The position numbers were made by a program, and so were the translations under genes. From Ruegeria marina (GTDB lineage: Bacteria; Pseudomonadota; Alphaproteobacteria; Rhodobacterales; Rhodobacteraceae), in assembly GCF_900101475.1 (NCBI RefSeq), contig NZ_FMZV01000004.1, forward strand, positions 124,001-188,000: DNA of 64,000 nucleotides, read 5' to 3'. The notes below the pieces were generated by a model. That model made no database searches, was not told the DNA's origin, and saw only the letters and a list, made by a program, of their open reading frames with translations. Shown piece by piece: positions 9,524 through 17,550 of the stretch. Positions within the stretch are counted from its first letter, which is position 1, and every line of letters starts with the position of its first letter.

Positions 9524-9553
9524 GGCTTTCGCCGGAAGTGGCGAAAGCCTTTT
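9524..9553 (+). terminator. Rho-independent terminator after the unknown membrane protein
   Basis: Perfect 10-bp stem GGCTTTCGCC/GGCGAAAGCC with a six-base loop, followed by TTTTG. It lies 25 bases after the preceding stop codon. Confidence 0.9.
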
Positions 9554-9640
9554 GTGTTCCTGCATGTCCTTGCATCATGCCTGACGGGATCGGCCGAAAT
9601 CACGGCAGTCCGTGACTGGACAGGGTCGCCCAGACCGGTT

Positions 9641-10378
9641 TCACACGCCTGGCTTGGGCGCGTCGGTCCTCGCGACCACATAAGTGTGGATGGTGAACAC
9701 GACCGCCTGGGTTTCAGGCAGGCGCAGAATGCTTTGCCGCTCTGTCCGCAGATACCCTGCATCATCGGGAACCGGCACCCGACGGCGATCGTGGATGCTG
9801 CGCGGCTGGTGCAGCTCGGCATCGGCATACCACAGTGCATTGAACCGCCAGAGCGGACGCCCCACCTGCACACCGTCGAACAGCCGTTGCACCCGGGCAG
9901 CGATGCCCGCGTCATAGCTGGCAACCGGTTCATGAATGCCGATCAGCGGGCGCCGGAACTTTTCCGAGAGCATCCAGCTTGCAGGAAAACACAGAACAGC
10001 GCCTGTCAGCACATGTTCGTTGCCCTGTTTCTGCAAAATGCAGAAATCCTCCTGCACCAGACGCCCCAATGTGTGCATCGGGTTCGACCGGTCGATGGCG
10101 ACCCTGACACCGTCGGGACGGCGAAGCTCGTCGCCAGCACCGGGATAGGCCGCCTCCAGCACCATCCCGAGCAGTTCCAGCGCCGCAGGCCGCGCGCCCT
10201 CGTCCAGCGCCAGAACCTCTGCCGGACGTTCCGCGATCAGCGCATCCCTGCGCGCCATCTGGCCGGCAAACGCCTCGTCCCGGTGCAGCCAGTCGGCCAT
10301 TTCCATCGGTTGAATGCCCGGCAACGGACGCGGACGCAGCACGTCATAGGGGATGGTCTTATGCAGAATCTCGGTCAT
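9641..10378 (-). CDS. DUF3445, heme-dependent oxidative N-demethylase-like protein
   Basis: A 245-residue protein with the DUF3445 layout: RPRPLPGIQPMEMADWLHRDEAFAGQMARRDAL at the N-terminus, then LGRLVQEDFCILQKQGNEHVLTGAVLCFPASWMLSEKFRRPLIGIHEPV, and a C-terminal LRTERQSILRLPETQAVVFTIHTYV. The family includes the heme-binding alpha subunit of the dimethylamine-oxidising N-demethylase HODM of Pseudomonas; most members are uncharacterised. I start it at the ATG at 10378 (MTEILHKTIPYDVL), five residues inside the longest frame. It is divergent from dddP with only 125 bases between start codons. Other HODM subunits are not nearby, so its substrate is unknown. A link to methylated compounds is inference. 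Confidence 0.82.
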   Translation of the reverse strand: MTEILHKTIPYDVLRPRPLPGIQPMEMADWLHRDEAFAGQMARRDALIAERPAEVLALDEGARPAALELLGMVLEAAYPGAGDELRRPDGVRVAIDRSNPMHTLGRLVQEDFCILQKQGNEHVLTGAVLCFPASWMLSEKFRRPLIGIHEPVASYDAGIAARVQRLFDGVQVGRPLWRFNALWYADAELHQPRSIHDRRRVPVPDDAGYLRTERQSILRLPETQAVVFTIHTYVVARTDAPKPGV

Positions 10379-10503
10379 GCAGCTTGTTAACAAAACAACG
10401 GGCTCTGCGGCAGGTCAAAAAACGACACCAGGCGACGTCGCAGTAGAATGCGACTCACACGGACAAGCCAGCCAATGCTGCCCCCAGCCAAGGGAGACCA
10501 CCG
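10379..10503. promoter_or_regulatory. Divergent dddP / DUF3445 promoter region
   Basis: The 125 bases between the two start codons must hold both promoters. A perfect 10-bp palindrome GCGACGTCGC lies at 10432-10441, followed three bases later by TAGAAT, a possible -10 box for dddP. GTTAAC near 10387 is also palindromic. No clear -35 box was found, so the operator reading is tentative. Confidence 0.4.
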
Positions 10504-11844
10504 ATGAACAGCCACTATCGCGACACCCGCAAGATCGACCCCAACCGCGGCACAACGCTGGGCGACGGCACGCCGAATGACAACGACCGGATCGAGATCG
10601 GGCCGACCCAACTGGCCTTCGCCGAATGGGCGGCGGCCGGGCTCGAACTCCCCAACCTGGAACGGATGCGCGAATACCGCTGGAAACGGCTGACCCAGGC
10701 CATTGTCGACCGGGGTTACGGCGGCCTCCTGATGTTCGACCCGCTCAATATCCGCTATGCTACCGACTCGACCAACATGCAGCTGTGGAACACCCACAAC
10801 CCGTTCCGCGCGGTGCTGCTTTGCGCCGACGGCTACATGGTGATCTGGGACTACAAGAACTCGCCTTTCCTGTCCGAGTTCAACCCGCTGGTGCGCGAAC
10901 AGCGCTCGGGCGCCGACCTGTTCTATTTCGACCGGGGCGACAAGGTCGATGTGGCGGCGGATGTGCTCTCGAACGAGGTTCGCGTGCTGATCGAGGAACA
11001 CGGTGGCAACAACAAGCGGCTCGCCGTGGACAAGATCATGCTGCACGGGCTGCGCGCGCTCGAGGCGCAGGGGTTCGAGATAATGGAGGGCGAGGAGGTC
11101 ACCGAGAAGACCCGCGCCATCAAAGGCGCGGACGAGATCCTCGCCATGCGCTGCGCCCATCATGCCTGCGACAGCGCCATTGCCGAGATGGAGCGCTTCG
11201 CCCGCACCAACGTGGGGGACGGCAAGACAAGCGAGGACGACATCTGGGCGGTGCTGCATGCCGAGAACATCCGGCGCGGCGGCGAATGGATCGAAACCCG
11301 GCTGCTCGCCTCGGGGCAGCGCACCAACCCCTGGTTCCAGGAATGCGGTCCCCGCATCACCCGGAAAAACGAGATCGTCGCCTTCGACACCGACCTGATC
11401 GGCTCTTACGGCATGTGCATCGACATTTCCCGCACCTGGTGGATCGGCGACCAGAAACCGCGCGCCGACATGATCGAGGCGATGAAGCATGCGCATGAGT
11501 TCATCCATTACAACATGTCGCTGCTGAAACCGGGCCTGATGATCCCGGACCTGATCGCGCAATGCATGAAACACCCCGCGAAATACGATGCGCAGAAATA
11601 CGGCTGCCTGATGCATGGTGTCGGGCTTTGCGACGAATGGCCCCTGGTTGCGCATCCAGACAAGGCGGTGCCCGGCTCCTTCGACTATCCGCTGGAACCC
11701 GGAATGGTCCTGTGTGTCGAGGCCTGCTGCGGCGAGGTGGGCGGCGATTTTACCATCAAGCTCGAAGATCAGGTGCTGATCACCGAAGATGGTTTCGAGA
11801 ACCTAACCAGCTATCCGTTCGATTCGGAGTTGATGGGAGAGTAG
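10504..11844 (+). CDS. dddP: DMSP lyase DddP (M24 peptidase fold)
   Basis: Cleaves dimethylsulfoniopropionate to dimethyl sulfide and acrylate in the cytoplasm. The 446-residue length and sequence match DddP of Roseovarius and Ruegeria. It uses the M24 metallopeptidase fold but a metal-assisted ion-shift lyase mechanism. All six reported metal ligands sit at the published positions: Asp295 and Asp297 (FDTDLIG), Asp307 (CIDISR), His371 (MHGVG), Glu406 (VEACCG) and Glu421 (KLEDQVL). The proposed catalytic base Asp377 (GLCDEW) and Tyr366 are also present. AGGGAGA precedes the ATG. It is monocistronic and divergent from the DUF3445 gene. No DMSP transporter or acrylate-utilisation genes are nearby. 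Confidence 0.97.
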   Translation: MNSHYRDTRKIDPNRGTTLGDGTPNDNDRIEIGPTQLAFAEWAAAGLELPNLERMREYRWKRLTQAIVDRGYGGLLMFDPLNIRYATDSTNMQLWNTHNPFRAVLLCADGYMVIWDYKNSPFLSEFNPLVREQRSGADLFYFDRGDKVDVAADVLSNEVRVLIEEHGGNNKRLAVDKIMLHGLRALEAQGFEIMEGEEVTEKTRAIKGADEILAMRCAHHACDSAIAEMERFARTNVGDGKTSEDDIWAVLHAENIRRGGEWIETRLLASGQRTNPWFQECGPRITRKNEIVAFDTDLIGSYGMCIDISRTWWIGDQKPRADMIEAMKHAHEFIHYNMSLLKPGLMIPDLIAQCMKHPAKYDAQKYGCLMHGVGLCDEWPLVAHPDKAVPGSFDYPLEPGMVLCVEACCGEVGGDFTIKLEDQVLITEDGFENLTSYPFDSELMGE

Positions 11845-11871
11845 ACCGCCATCTCCCCCTGCCTCGAGATA

Positions 11872-11894
11872 CCGGCGGGCCGTCTGCCCGCCGG
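11872..11894 (+). terminator. Hairpin downstream of dddP
   Basis: Perfect 9-bp GC stem CCGGCGGGC/GCCCGCCGG with a five-base loop, 27 bases after the dddP stop. No T-run follows, so it may stabilise the mRNA 3' end rather than terminate by itself. Confidence 0.5.
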
Positions 11895-12641
11895 GTGCTG
11901 TCCTGGCTGTTCTGGCCGGTGCAATCCTGCCGCGCGAAAGGCCCCCCTAATTCACCCCGGCACTCACGTCGAACATGCCCTATGGCCTGCCTGAAGTGCC
12001 TTCTGTCGCAATCCTGCCCTTCTGGATCCTTTTGGGGTTGATCGCGTTCTCGCGATCATGGCCAGCGGGCTCGTGGACGACATGACCACATCGCTCGCCC
12101 GGTTGCCTCAGGTCTTCGTTTCGGCGCGGGGCGCGACGACCAGCGACGCCCTGCAAAACCTTCCATCGAACGAAATCGCGGAACAGTTGGGCGTCCGGTA
12201 TCTGTTGCAGGCTTCGGTGCAGGGCGCCCCGAACCGGTTTCGGGTTTCGGCCAGGCTCGACGATACGCGGGCTGTCCCACATGCCGGCGTCGCCTTCACT
12301 CATTTCCAGGACGCCCGGTGCGGCTGGACCACGTAGCGGGCGAAGGCCCTCCATCCAGGGTTCGGGCACGCGCTGCACGCAAACGGGGAGACCGACGCGG
12401 CCATCGCATGGATGCATAAACCGCCGTCGCAAACCCGGATGCAGCGCATGTCCAGGCGCGGCTCGCGGTTGCACTGGCCGATCAAGGGCGGATGGACGCC
12501 GCGCGCGTCGGGGTCGAAAATGCGGTGGAACCGGATCCGAACTTCAGCGCCCGAAAGCTTGCAAGGCTCTTTCCCTTCGCCTCGAAAGAGAAACCCGAAT
12601 GGTTCGGTGATCTGCTGGAACGGACGGGCCAGCCGGGCTAG
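11893..12641 (+). pseudogene. Remnant of an adenylate cyclase-type TolB/TPR protein
   Basis: Pieces of one protein occur in order but in different frames. First is a membrane-like AVLAVLAGAILPRE (about 11893-11945), ended by a stop. Then comes PEVPSVAILPFW (from 11990), then VDDMTTSLARLPQVFVSARGA...EQLGVRYLLQASVQGAPNRFRVSARLDD (12058-12270), then a C-terminal VENAVEPDPNFSARKLARLFPF...FGDLLERTGQPG ending at 12641. This is the linker, TolB-like domain and last TPR segment of the multidomain class III cyclases common in rhizobia and roseobacters. The catalytic domain is missing entirely. Frameshifts, a stop and internal deletions show long decay. It fills most of a 950-base gap between dddP and bioY. 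Confidence 0.72.
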
Positions 12642-12742
12642 TCCAGATCTAGCCCGAGAAACGGCAACGGCATATTTCGGGCAAGAGGCTTTCCCGATCC
12701 GAACAGCCGCGAATTTTCCCATCCTGCCAAGAGGCTCTAACG

Positions 12743-12773
12743 AAAAAGGCCCGGACATCCTGTCCGGGCCTTT
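12743..12773 (-). terminator. Terminator of bioY
   Basis: Perfect 13-bp stem (AAAGGCCCGGACA/TGTCCGGGCCTTT) with a three-base loop. On the minus strand it ends in TTTTTCG, 21 bases after the bioY stop. The arms also end in T on the plus strand, so it may act both ways. Confidence 0.92.
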
Positions 12774-12793
12774 CGCTGTAAAAGGGCGCGCGA

Positions 12794-13381
12794 TCAGCCG
12801 CGGGCGTTGCCGATCAGCTTCCACAGGCCGGGGATCAGCACGGCGGCCAGCACCAGTTTCAGCGCATCGCCGATCAGGAACGGGGTCAGGCCCCACTGAA
12901 GGATCGGCTTGTCCCAGCCATAGAGCTGGCCCAGCCACAGAAGGCCCGGCACATAGATCAGCACATTGGCCAACACCAGCGCCAGCGCCATCTTGCCGAA
13001 CGAACGGTCCCAGCCGCGGGTGGCTAGCCAGCCCAGCATCACGTTGGCCAGCAGATACCCCACAAGGTAGCCACCGGTGCCGCCCATCATGTAGGTCAGT
13101 CCGAATTTCTCGGCCGAAGAGCCTGCGAACACGTCAAAACCCAGCGCGCCCACCAGCAGGTAGCCCAGCATGGTGATCATCCCCAGACGCGCGCCATACG
13201 CGGTGCCGATGGTCAGCACGGCGAAGGTGCCCATGGTGATCGGAACCGGCCACATCGGCACCTTGATCTTGGCTGCGATGGCCAGCGCGACGATGCCCAG
13301 CACCACCAGAACCGCTTGTTTCGCCAGACGCGCCGTACCCTGGCGCGGGCCGATTGCATCGGCCAGAACAGTCATGCTCAT
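12794..13381 (-). CDS. bioY: Biotin transporter substrate-binding subunit BioY
   Basis: A 195-residue S component of an energy-coupling-factor biotin transporter, with six predicted membrane helices. Family motifs are visible: KIKVPMWPVPITMGTFAVLTIG near the first loop, FGLTYMMGGTGGYLVGYLLA in the middle, and WGLTPFLIGDALKLVLAA at the end. GGGAGAC lies before the ATG at 13381; the track of open codons extends slightly upstream to a TTG. No bioM or bioN ATPase/permease genes are adjacent, so this is a solitary BioY, a form known to transport by itself or share ECF partners. I searched the upstream bases for a BioR-type TTATAGATAA box and did not see one. Confidence 0.95.
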   Translation of the reverse strand: MSMTVLADAIGPRQGTARLAKQAVLVVLGIVALAIAAKIKVPMWPVPITMGTFAVLTIGTAYGARLGMITMLGYLLVGALGFDVFAGSSAEKFGLTYMMGGTGGYLVGYLLANVMLGWLATRGWDRSFGKMALALVLANVLIYVPGLLWLGQLYGWDKPILQWGLTPFLIGDALKLVLAAVLIPGLWKLIGNARG

Positions 13382-13457
13382 TCGGTTGTCTCCCAATTCA
13401 GACAGCTTGTGGCGCTCAGCAATGCCTTGTCATGCGGCGCACTGCAACACGTTTACG

Positions 13458-13880
13458 CTATCGGGGCGAGAATTCCGTCCTCATTTCATAGGACTTGCGC
13501 GGCCCGGATACGCTCCACCGCACCGACCAGCACGGCCATCGGGCAAAGTCATAGGCCGCGTCGTAACTGTCGGGCGCGCAGTCGTGATGGTCCTCCGATG
13601 CGGATTGCCCAAGCGTCAAGTTATGGAAAAACCTGCCATCTTCGAAATGGATCGCGATCCGACCCGGCGCAGGGCGCCACAGGTATCGGCGTGTCCCGCG
13701 CAGGGTCTGTTGCCCGGGAATATGCAGTGCAACCTCCTCGTCGTAGACGAATTGCCCATCGCCGCGGCGCAGCGTCGCGACCCCCTCAGCACGCAGCACC
13801 TGTCCCGCCAGCCGGTCATCTATGGCGCGGGTCAGGTGCCAGTCGCCCTCGAAATCCTCGATCCGCTCCGGTCCGTTCAT
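13458..13880 (-). CDS. DUF6314-like protein
   Basis: A 140-residue protein resembling the DUF6314 family of Rhodobacteraceae. It begins with an ERIEDFEGDWHLTRAIDDRLAGQ segment, continues with a VYDEEVALHIPGQQTLRGTRRYLWRP barrel-like region, and has the IAIHFEDGRFFHNL signature followed by DSYDAAYDFA. The pattern suggests a small beta-barrel that binds a hydrophobic ligand, but function is unknown. It lies 76 bases upstream of bioY on the same strand and may share a transcript. The family assignment is from pattern memory, not a search. Confidence 0.6.
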   Translation of the reverse strand: MNGPERIEDFEGDWHLTRAIDDRLAGQVLRAEGVATLRRGDGQFVYDEEVALHIPGQQTLRGTRRYLWRPAPGRIAIHFEDGRFFHNLTLGQSASEDHHDCAPDSYDAAYDFARWPCWSVRWSVSGPRKSYEMRTEFSPR

Positions 13881-14021
13881 GCACTTCCCCCGAATGCGCA
13901 GGAAAATGGCCCCGATCGGGCAAACCGTCTCATGTTCCTGCTCCTGCCTTGTCGTGCGGGGCGCGGCGGTTTATGACGCGCGCCAACTGGTCCTGCCAAT
14001 CACAAAAAGGTGCCGCTGCCA

Positions 14022-15326
14022 ATGATCCCCCGCTATTCCCGCCCCGAGATGGTTGCAATCTGGTCGCCCGAGACCAAGTTCAAGATCTGGTATGAGATCG
14101 AGGCGCATGCCTGTGACGCCATGGCCGATCTGGGCGTGATCCCGCGGGAAAACGCCGAAGCCGTGTGGAAGGCCAAGGATGTGGACTTCGATGTCGCCCG
14201 GATCGACGAGATCGAGGCCGTCACCAAGCATGACGTCATCGCCTTCCTGACCCATCTGGCCGAGCATGTGGGCAGCGAAGAGGCCCGCTTCGTGCACCAG
14301 GGCATGACCAGTTCGGATGTGCTCGACACCTGCCTGAACGTGCAGCTTGTGCGCGCCGCCGATCTGCTGCTGGCAGGCGTCGACAAGGTGCTCGCGGCGC
14401 TCAAGAAACGCGCCTACGAGCACAAGGACACCGTGCGCGTGGGCCGCAGCCACGGCATCCACGCCGAGCCCACCACCATGGGCCTGACCTTTGCCCGCTT
14501 CTATGCCGAGATGGACCGCAACAAGAACCGGCTGGAAAAGGCCCGCTGGGAAGTCGCAACCGGCGCCATCTCGGGCGCGGTTGGCACCTTCGCCAATATC
14601 GACCCCGCCGTCGAGGAGCATGTCTGCGCGAAACTGGGCCTGCGCCCCGAACCGATCTCGACCCAGGTGATCCCGCGCGACCGCCACGCGATGTTCTTTG
14701 CGACGCTGGGTGTGATCGCCTCCTCGATCGAGAACATCGCCATCGAGATTCGCCACATGCAGCGCACCGAGGTGCTGGAAGGCGCCGAATTCTTCTCGAT
14801 GGGGCAGAAGGGGTCCTCGGCCATGCCGCACAAGAAGAACCCGGTGCTGACCGAGAACCTGACCGGCCTTGCCCGCCTTGTTCGCATGGCGGTGATCCCG
14901 GCGATGGAAAACGTGGCGCTCTGGCACGAGCGTGACATCTCGCATTCCTCGGTCGAACGCGGCATCGGCCCCGACGCCACCGTGACGCTGGACTTCGCCC
15001 TGCACCGGCTTGCCGGCGTGGTCGAGAAGATGCTGATCTTCCCCGAGAACATGCTCGACAACATGAACAAGTTCCCCGGCCTGGTGATGAGCCAGCGGGT
15101 TCTGCTGGCCCTCACCCAGGCCGGCGTCAGCCGCGAGGACGCCTATACCATGGTGCAGCGCAACGCGCTGAAGGTCTGGGAAGAGCGCGTCGATTTCCGC
15201 GAACAACTGCTGGCCGATGCCGATGTGGTCGCCGCCCTGGGCGAGGACGGCATCAACGAGAAATTCGACATGGGCTATCACACCAAACATGTCGACACGA
15301 TCTTTGCCCGCGTTTTCGGCAAGTGA
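14022..15326 (+). CDS. purB: Adenylosuccinate lyase
   Basis: A 434-residue tetrameric fumarase-superfamily enzyme catalysing two steps of purine synthesis: SAICAR to AICAR plus fumarate, and adenylosuccinate to AMP plus fumarate. Typical segments are MIPRYSRPEMVAIWSPETKF at the start, EARFVHQGMTSSDVLDT, GRSHGIHAEPTTMGL with the catalytic histidine, and the flexible signature loop GSSAMPHKKNPVLTENL with the catalytic serine. I chose the ATG at 14022 over a GTG twelve bases earlier because the family starts with MIPRY. The sequence is intact and unremarkable. Confidence 0.97.
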   Translation: MIPRYSRPEMVAIWSPETKFKIWYEIEAHACDAMADLGVIPRENAEAVWKAKDVDFDVARIDEIEAVTKHDVIAFLTHLAEHVGSEEARFVHQGMTSSDVLDTCLNVQLVRAADLLLAGVDKVLAALKKRAYEHKDTVRVGRSHGIHAEPTTMGLTFARFYAEMDRNKNRLEKARWEVATGAISGAVGTFANIDPAVEEHVCAKLGLRPEPISTQVIPRDRHAMFFATLGVIASSIENIAIEIRHMQRTEVLEGAEFFSMGQKGSSAMPHKKNPVLTENLTGLARLVRMAVIPAMENVALWHERDISHSSVERGIGPDATVTLDFALHRLAGVVEKMLIFPENMLDNMNKFPGLVMSQRVLLALTQAGVSREDAYTMVQRNALKVWEERVDFREQLLADADVVAALGEDGINEKFDMGYHTKHVDTIFARVFGK

Positions 15327-15372
15327 TGCCTGACGGGTCGGCCGATCGGGGCCGATCCGACACTTAAACGTG

Positions 15373-15399
15373 AGCCCCTCTTTGACCAGGAGGGGTTCT
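15373..15399 (+). terminator. Probable terminator of purB
   Basis: AGCCCCTC and GAGGGGTT form an 8-bp stem with one G-T pair around a nine-base loop, 46 bases after the purB stop. The T-tail is short, so confidence is moderate. Confidence 0.5.
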
Positions 15400-15440
15400 G
15401 CGCTACACTCCTTGCCATATCATCAAGCGGAGGAGTTCCG

Positions 15441-15605
15441 ATGACCCTCAAGACCTTGACTTGCGCGGTGGTTCTGACGATGGCGCCGCTTTCGGCGCTG
15501 GCCATGGGCTGTTCCAGCCGCGGCCACGAGCAGACGCAATCCTGCGCCCCCGGCACCCAGTGGGACGCCGGCTCGCAAAGCTGCGTGCAGGTGGTCAACA
15601 GCTGA
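15441..15605 (+). CDS. Small secreted cysteine-containing protein (54 aa)
   Basis: A short gene with GCGGAGGAG seven bases before the ATG and a clear signal peptide (MTLKTLTCAVVLTMAPLSALA). The mature part has about 33 residues and contains three cysteines, two in a C-x5-W-D-x5-C-V motif (CAPGTQWDAGSQSCV). That motif recurs with identical spacing in the next gene. Such motifs resemble short disulfide-closed carbohydrate-binding loops, but that is only a resemblance. A lipoprotein is also conceivable, since AMGC follows the signal core. I do not know its function. Confidence 0.7.
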   Translation: MTLKTLTCAVVLTMAPLSALAMGCSSRGHEQTQSCAPGTQWDAGSQSCVQVVNS

Positions 15606-15640
15606 GCCTCGCTTGGCATTGGAAGGGGCTCCGGGTGATT

Positions 15641-15670
15641 TCCGGGTGACCCGGATCCTTTTGATTTTAC
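15641..15670 (+). terminator. Hairpin with T-rich tail between the two secreted-protein genes
   Basis: TCCGGG and CCCGGA form a 6-bp stem with a TGA loop, followed by TCCTTTTGATTTT. It could end the small-gene transcript or attenuate reading into the TPR gene 29 bases later. Confidence 0.45.
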
Positions 15671-15698
15671 TTGTTTCGTCTCGTTCAGGAGCTTTCTC

Positions 15699-16253
15699 AT
15701 GCGCGTTTTTCCCGTGATCGCCCTTGGCCTCGCCCTGCCCCTTTCCGCCTTTGCGGCCGGCGGCGATAACGGCGGCGGCTCGACCTGGACCAACCCGCCA
15801 AAAGAGACGCAGACCACAAAGACCTGCAAGGGGGTCAAGGTCTGGGACGAGAAAACAGGCAAATGCGTCGCCCCCAAGAATTCGTCTCTGGACACCGACA
15901 CGCTCTATGGCGCGGTACGCGAACTGGCCTATGCCGGGCGCTACGCGGATGCCCAGGGCGTGTTGGCGGCGATGCCCGACCAATCCGATGACCGGGTGTT
16001 GACCTATTGGGGCTTCACCCATCGCAAGATGGGTGATCCGAACAGGGCCGCCCTCTACTACGATGCCGCGATTTCCGCCAATCCCGACAATATCCTGGCC
16101 CGCAGCTATATGGGCCAGGGCTTTGTCGAAGAGGGCAGGACCGACCTCGCCATCGCCCAGTGGCGCGAGATCAGGGCGCGCGGCGGGATCGGCAGCTGGG
16201 CCGAGGTCTCGCTGCGCGAGGCGATCCGAACCGGCCTGACCTACAGCTACTGA
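15699..16253 (+). CDS. Secreted tetratricopeptide-repeat protein with CxxxxxWD motif
   Basis: A 184-residue exported protein with a signal peptide (MRVFPVIALGLALPLSAFA) and a Gly/Asn-rich linker. A C-x5-W-D-x5-C-V motif follows (CKGVKVWDEKTGKCV, about residues 43-57), then two to three TPR helical hairpins (about 70-170: LTYWGFTHRKMGDPNRAALYYDAAISANPDNILARSYMGQGFVEEGRTDLAIAQW). It is probably periplasmic. A good CAGGAG ribosome site lies eight bases before the ATG. The shared motif and position suggest it works with, or arose together with, the small protein upstream. The function is unknown. Confidence 0.82.
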   Translation: MRVFPVIALGLALPLSAFAAGGDNGGGSTWTNPPKETQTTKTCKGVKVWDEKTGKCVAPKNSSLDTDTLYGAVRELAYAGRYADAQGVLAAMPDQSDDRVLTYWGFTHRKMGDPNRAALYYDAAISANPDNILARSYMGQGFVEEGRTDLAIAQWREIRARGGIGSWAEVSLREAIRTGLTYSY

Positions 16254-16329
16254 CCGGCCCCGATTCAGCGTTTCTTTACGCCCGCCGCACTAACCTGCCT
16301 GCGACTCTGAAGACGGACGACGCAGGCAG

Positions 16330-17454
16330 ATGCAGGACAGAAATGCGCTGGCGCCACTGGACGCCGAGATCTTTGACATCGACGCCCCGCCCGCGCGGCG
16401 GCAGCGTGGCAATGACAGGGTGCCCGACGATACCGCCCGGCGGGTGCCACGGGTTCTGAGCAATCTGGAAAAGGCGGCCGTCGTGGTCCGCCTGCTGCTC
16501 AACCATGGCGCCGACATCCCGCTCGAAGCACTCCCCGAGGATCTCCAGGCACGGCTCACCAAACAAATGGGAAAAATGGGTCTTGTGGACCGGGTGACTC
16601 TGGACGCGGTGGCCGAGGAGTTCGCCGAGGCGCTCGACGGCATCGGCCTCAGCTTTCCGCATGGGCTGGCGGGCGCGCTCTCCGCGATGGACGGCAAGAT
16701 CAACCCGACCACCGCCGCGCGCCTGCGGCGCGAGGCGGGTGTGCGCCAGATGGGCGACCCCTGGCAGCGCCTGCGGGCCTTGCCCCCAGGAGAACTGGCC
16801 GAAATCGCCCAGGCCGAAAGTACCGAGGTCGCCGCCGTCCTGCTCTCCAAGCTGGATACCGCCAAGGCGGCGGCGCTCTTGGGCACGCTGCCCGGCCCTG
16901 TGGCCCGCCGCATCACCTATGCCATCTCGCAGACCGGCAAGGTCACGCCCGAGGCGGTCGACCGGATCGGCTGGTCACTCGCCGCGCAGATCGACGCAAG
17001 GCCGATCCTGGCCTTCGCCGACCGGCCGGAGAAGCGGGTCGGAAACATCCTCAACCAGTCGGCGCAAGCGACCCGCGATCAGGTGATGAGCGCACTGGAC
17101 GAGGAGGATGCCGAATTTGCCACCTCGGTGCGCAAGGTGCTGTTCACCTTCGCCGATATTCCCCGCCGCGTCGCCACCCGCGACGTGCCCGCGATCATCC
17201 GGGTCTCCGACCAGGATCAACTGGTGCTGGCCCTTGCCGCCGCGACCGAGGGCGAAGAGGCCGCCGTAGCCGAATTCCTGCTGGGCAACATGTCCGCCCG
17301 GATGGCCGACAACCTGCGCGACGAGATCCGCGAACGCGGCAAGGTCAAGCGCAGCGAAGGCGAGACGGCGATGACCGCGCTTGTCGCCACGATCCGGACG
17401 CTGGAGGAGGAGGGCGCGCTGAAACTGATCGACCCGGACGAGGAAGACGGCTGA
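16330..17454 (+). CDS. fliG: Flagellar motor switch protein FliG
   Basis: A 374-residue FliG-type rotor protein. The N-terminal domain (about 40-130, LSNLEKAAVVVRLLLNHG) contacts the MS-ring, the middle domain (about 145-230) contacts FliM, and the C-terminal torque domain (about 240-365) carries KVLFTFADIPRRVATRDVPAII, then LVLALAAA and FLLGNMSARMADNLRDEI. It is divergent: the middle-domain EHPQ motif reads ESTE, and the acidic pair of the torque helix (usually LDDR) reads ATRD. No other flagellar gene is in the window, so it is detached from a flagellar cluster. It may be the genuine FliG of this genome or a divergent second copy. An EamA gene follows on the same strand. Confidence 0.83.
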   Translation: MQDRNALAPLDAEIFDIDAPPARRQRGNDRVPDDTARRVPRVLSNLEKAAVVVRLLLNHGADIPLEALPEDLQARLTKQMGKMGLVDRVTLDAVAEEFAEALDGIGLSFPHGLAGALSAMDGKINPTTAARLRREAGVRQMGDPWQRLRALPPGELAEIAQAESTEVAAVLLSKLDTAKAAALLGTLPGPVARRITYAISQTGKVTPEAVDRIGWSLAAQIDARPILAFADRPEKRVGNILNQSAQATRDQVMSALDEEDAEFATSVRKVLFTFADIPRRVATRDVPAIIRVSDQDQLVLALAAATEGEEAAVAEFLLGNMSARMADNLRDEIRERGKVKRSEGETAMTALVATIRTLEEEGALKLIDPDEEDG

Positions 17455-17550
17455 AGCACTGGCCCCGACGGTCATGGACAGCGAGCAGCGGCGGCGCTAT
17501 CAGCTTCACATGTTCAGTGAATTCACCACCCGATCGCAGATCGCTGCCAG

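Noticed and set aside
9591-9640. Short inverted repeat TCACGG/CCGTGA before the DUF3445 stop as a terminator
   Set aside because: The stem is only six bases and has no T-tail in either direction.
11985-12060. A possible independent small gene starting in the region behind dddP
   Set aside because: The pieces fall in order along one known protein type in different frames, which fits decay of one gene better than new small genes.
13382-13457. BioR operator or biotin riboswitch-like structure upstream of bioY
   Set aside because: No TTATAGATAA-type box is visible and no conserved biotin riboswitch is known for this group.
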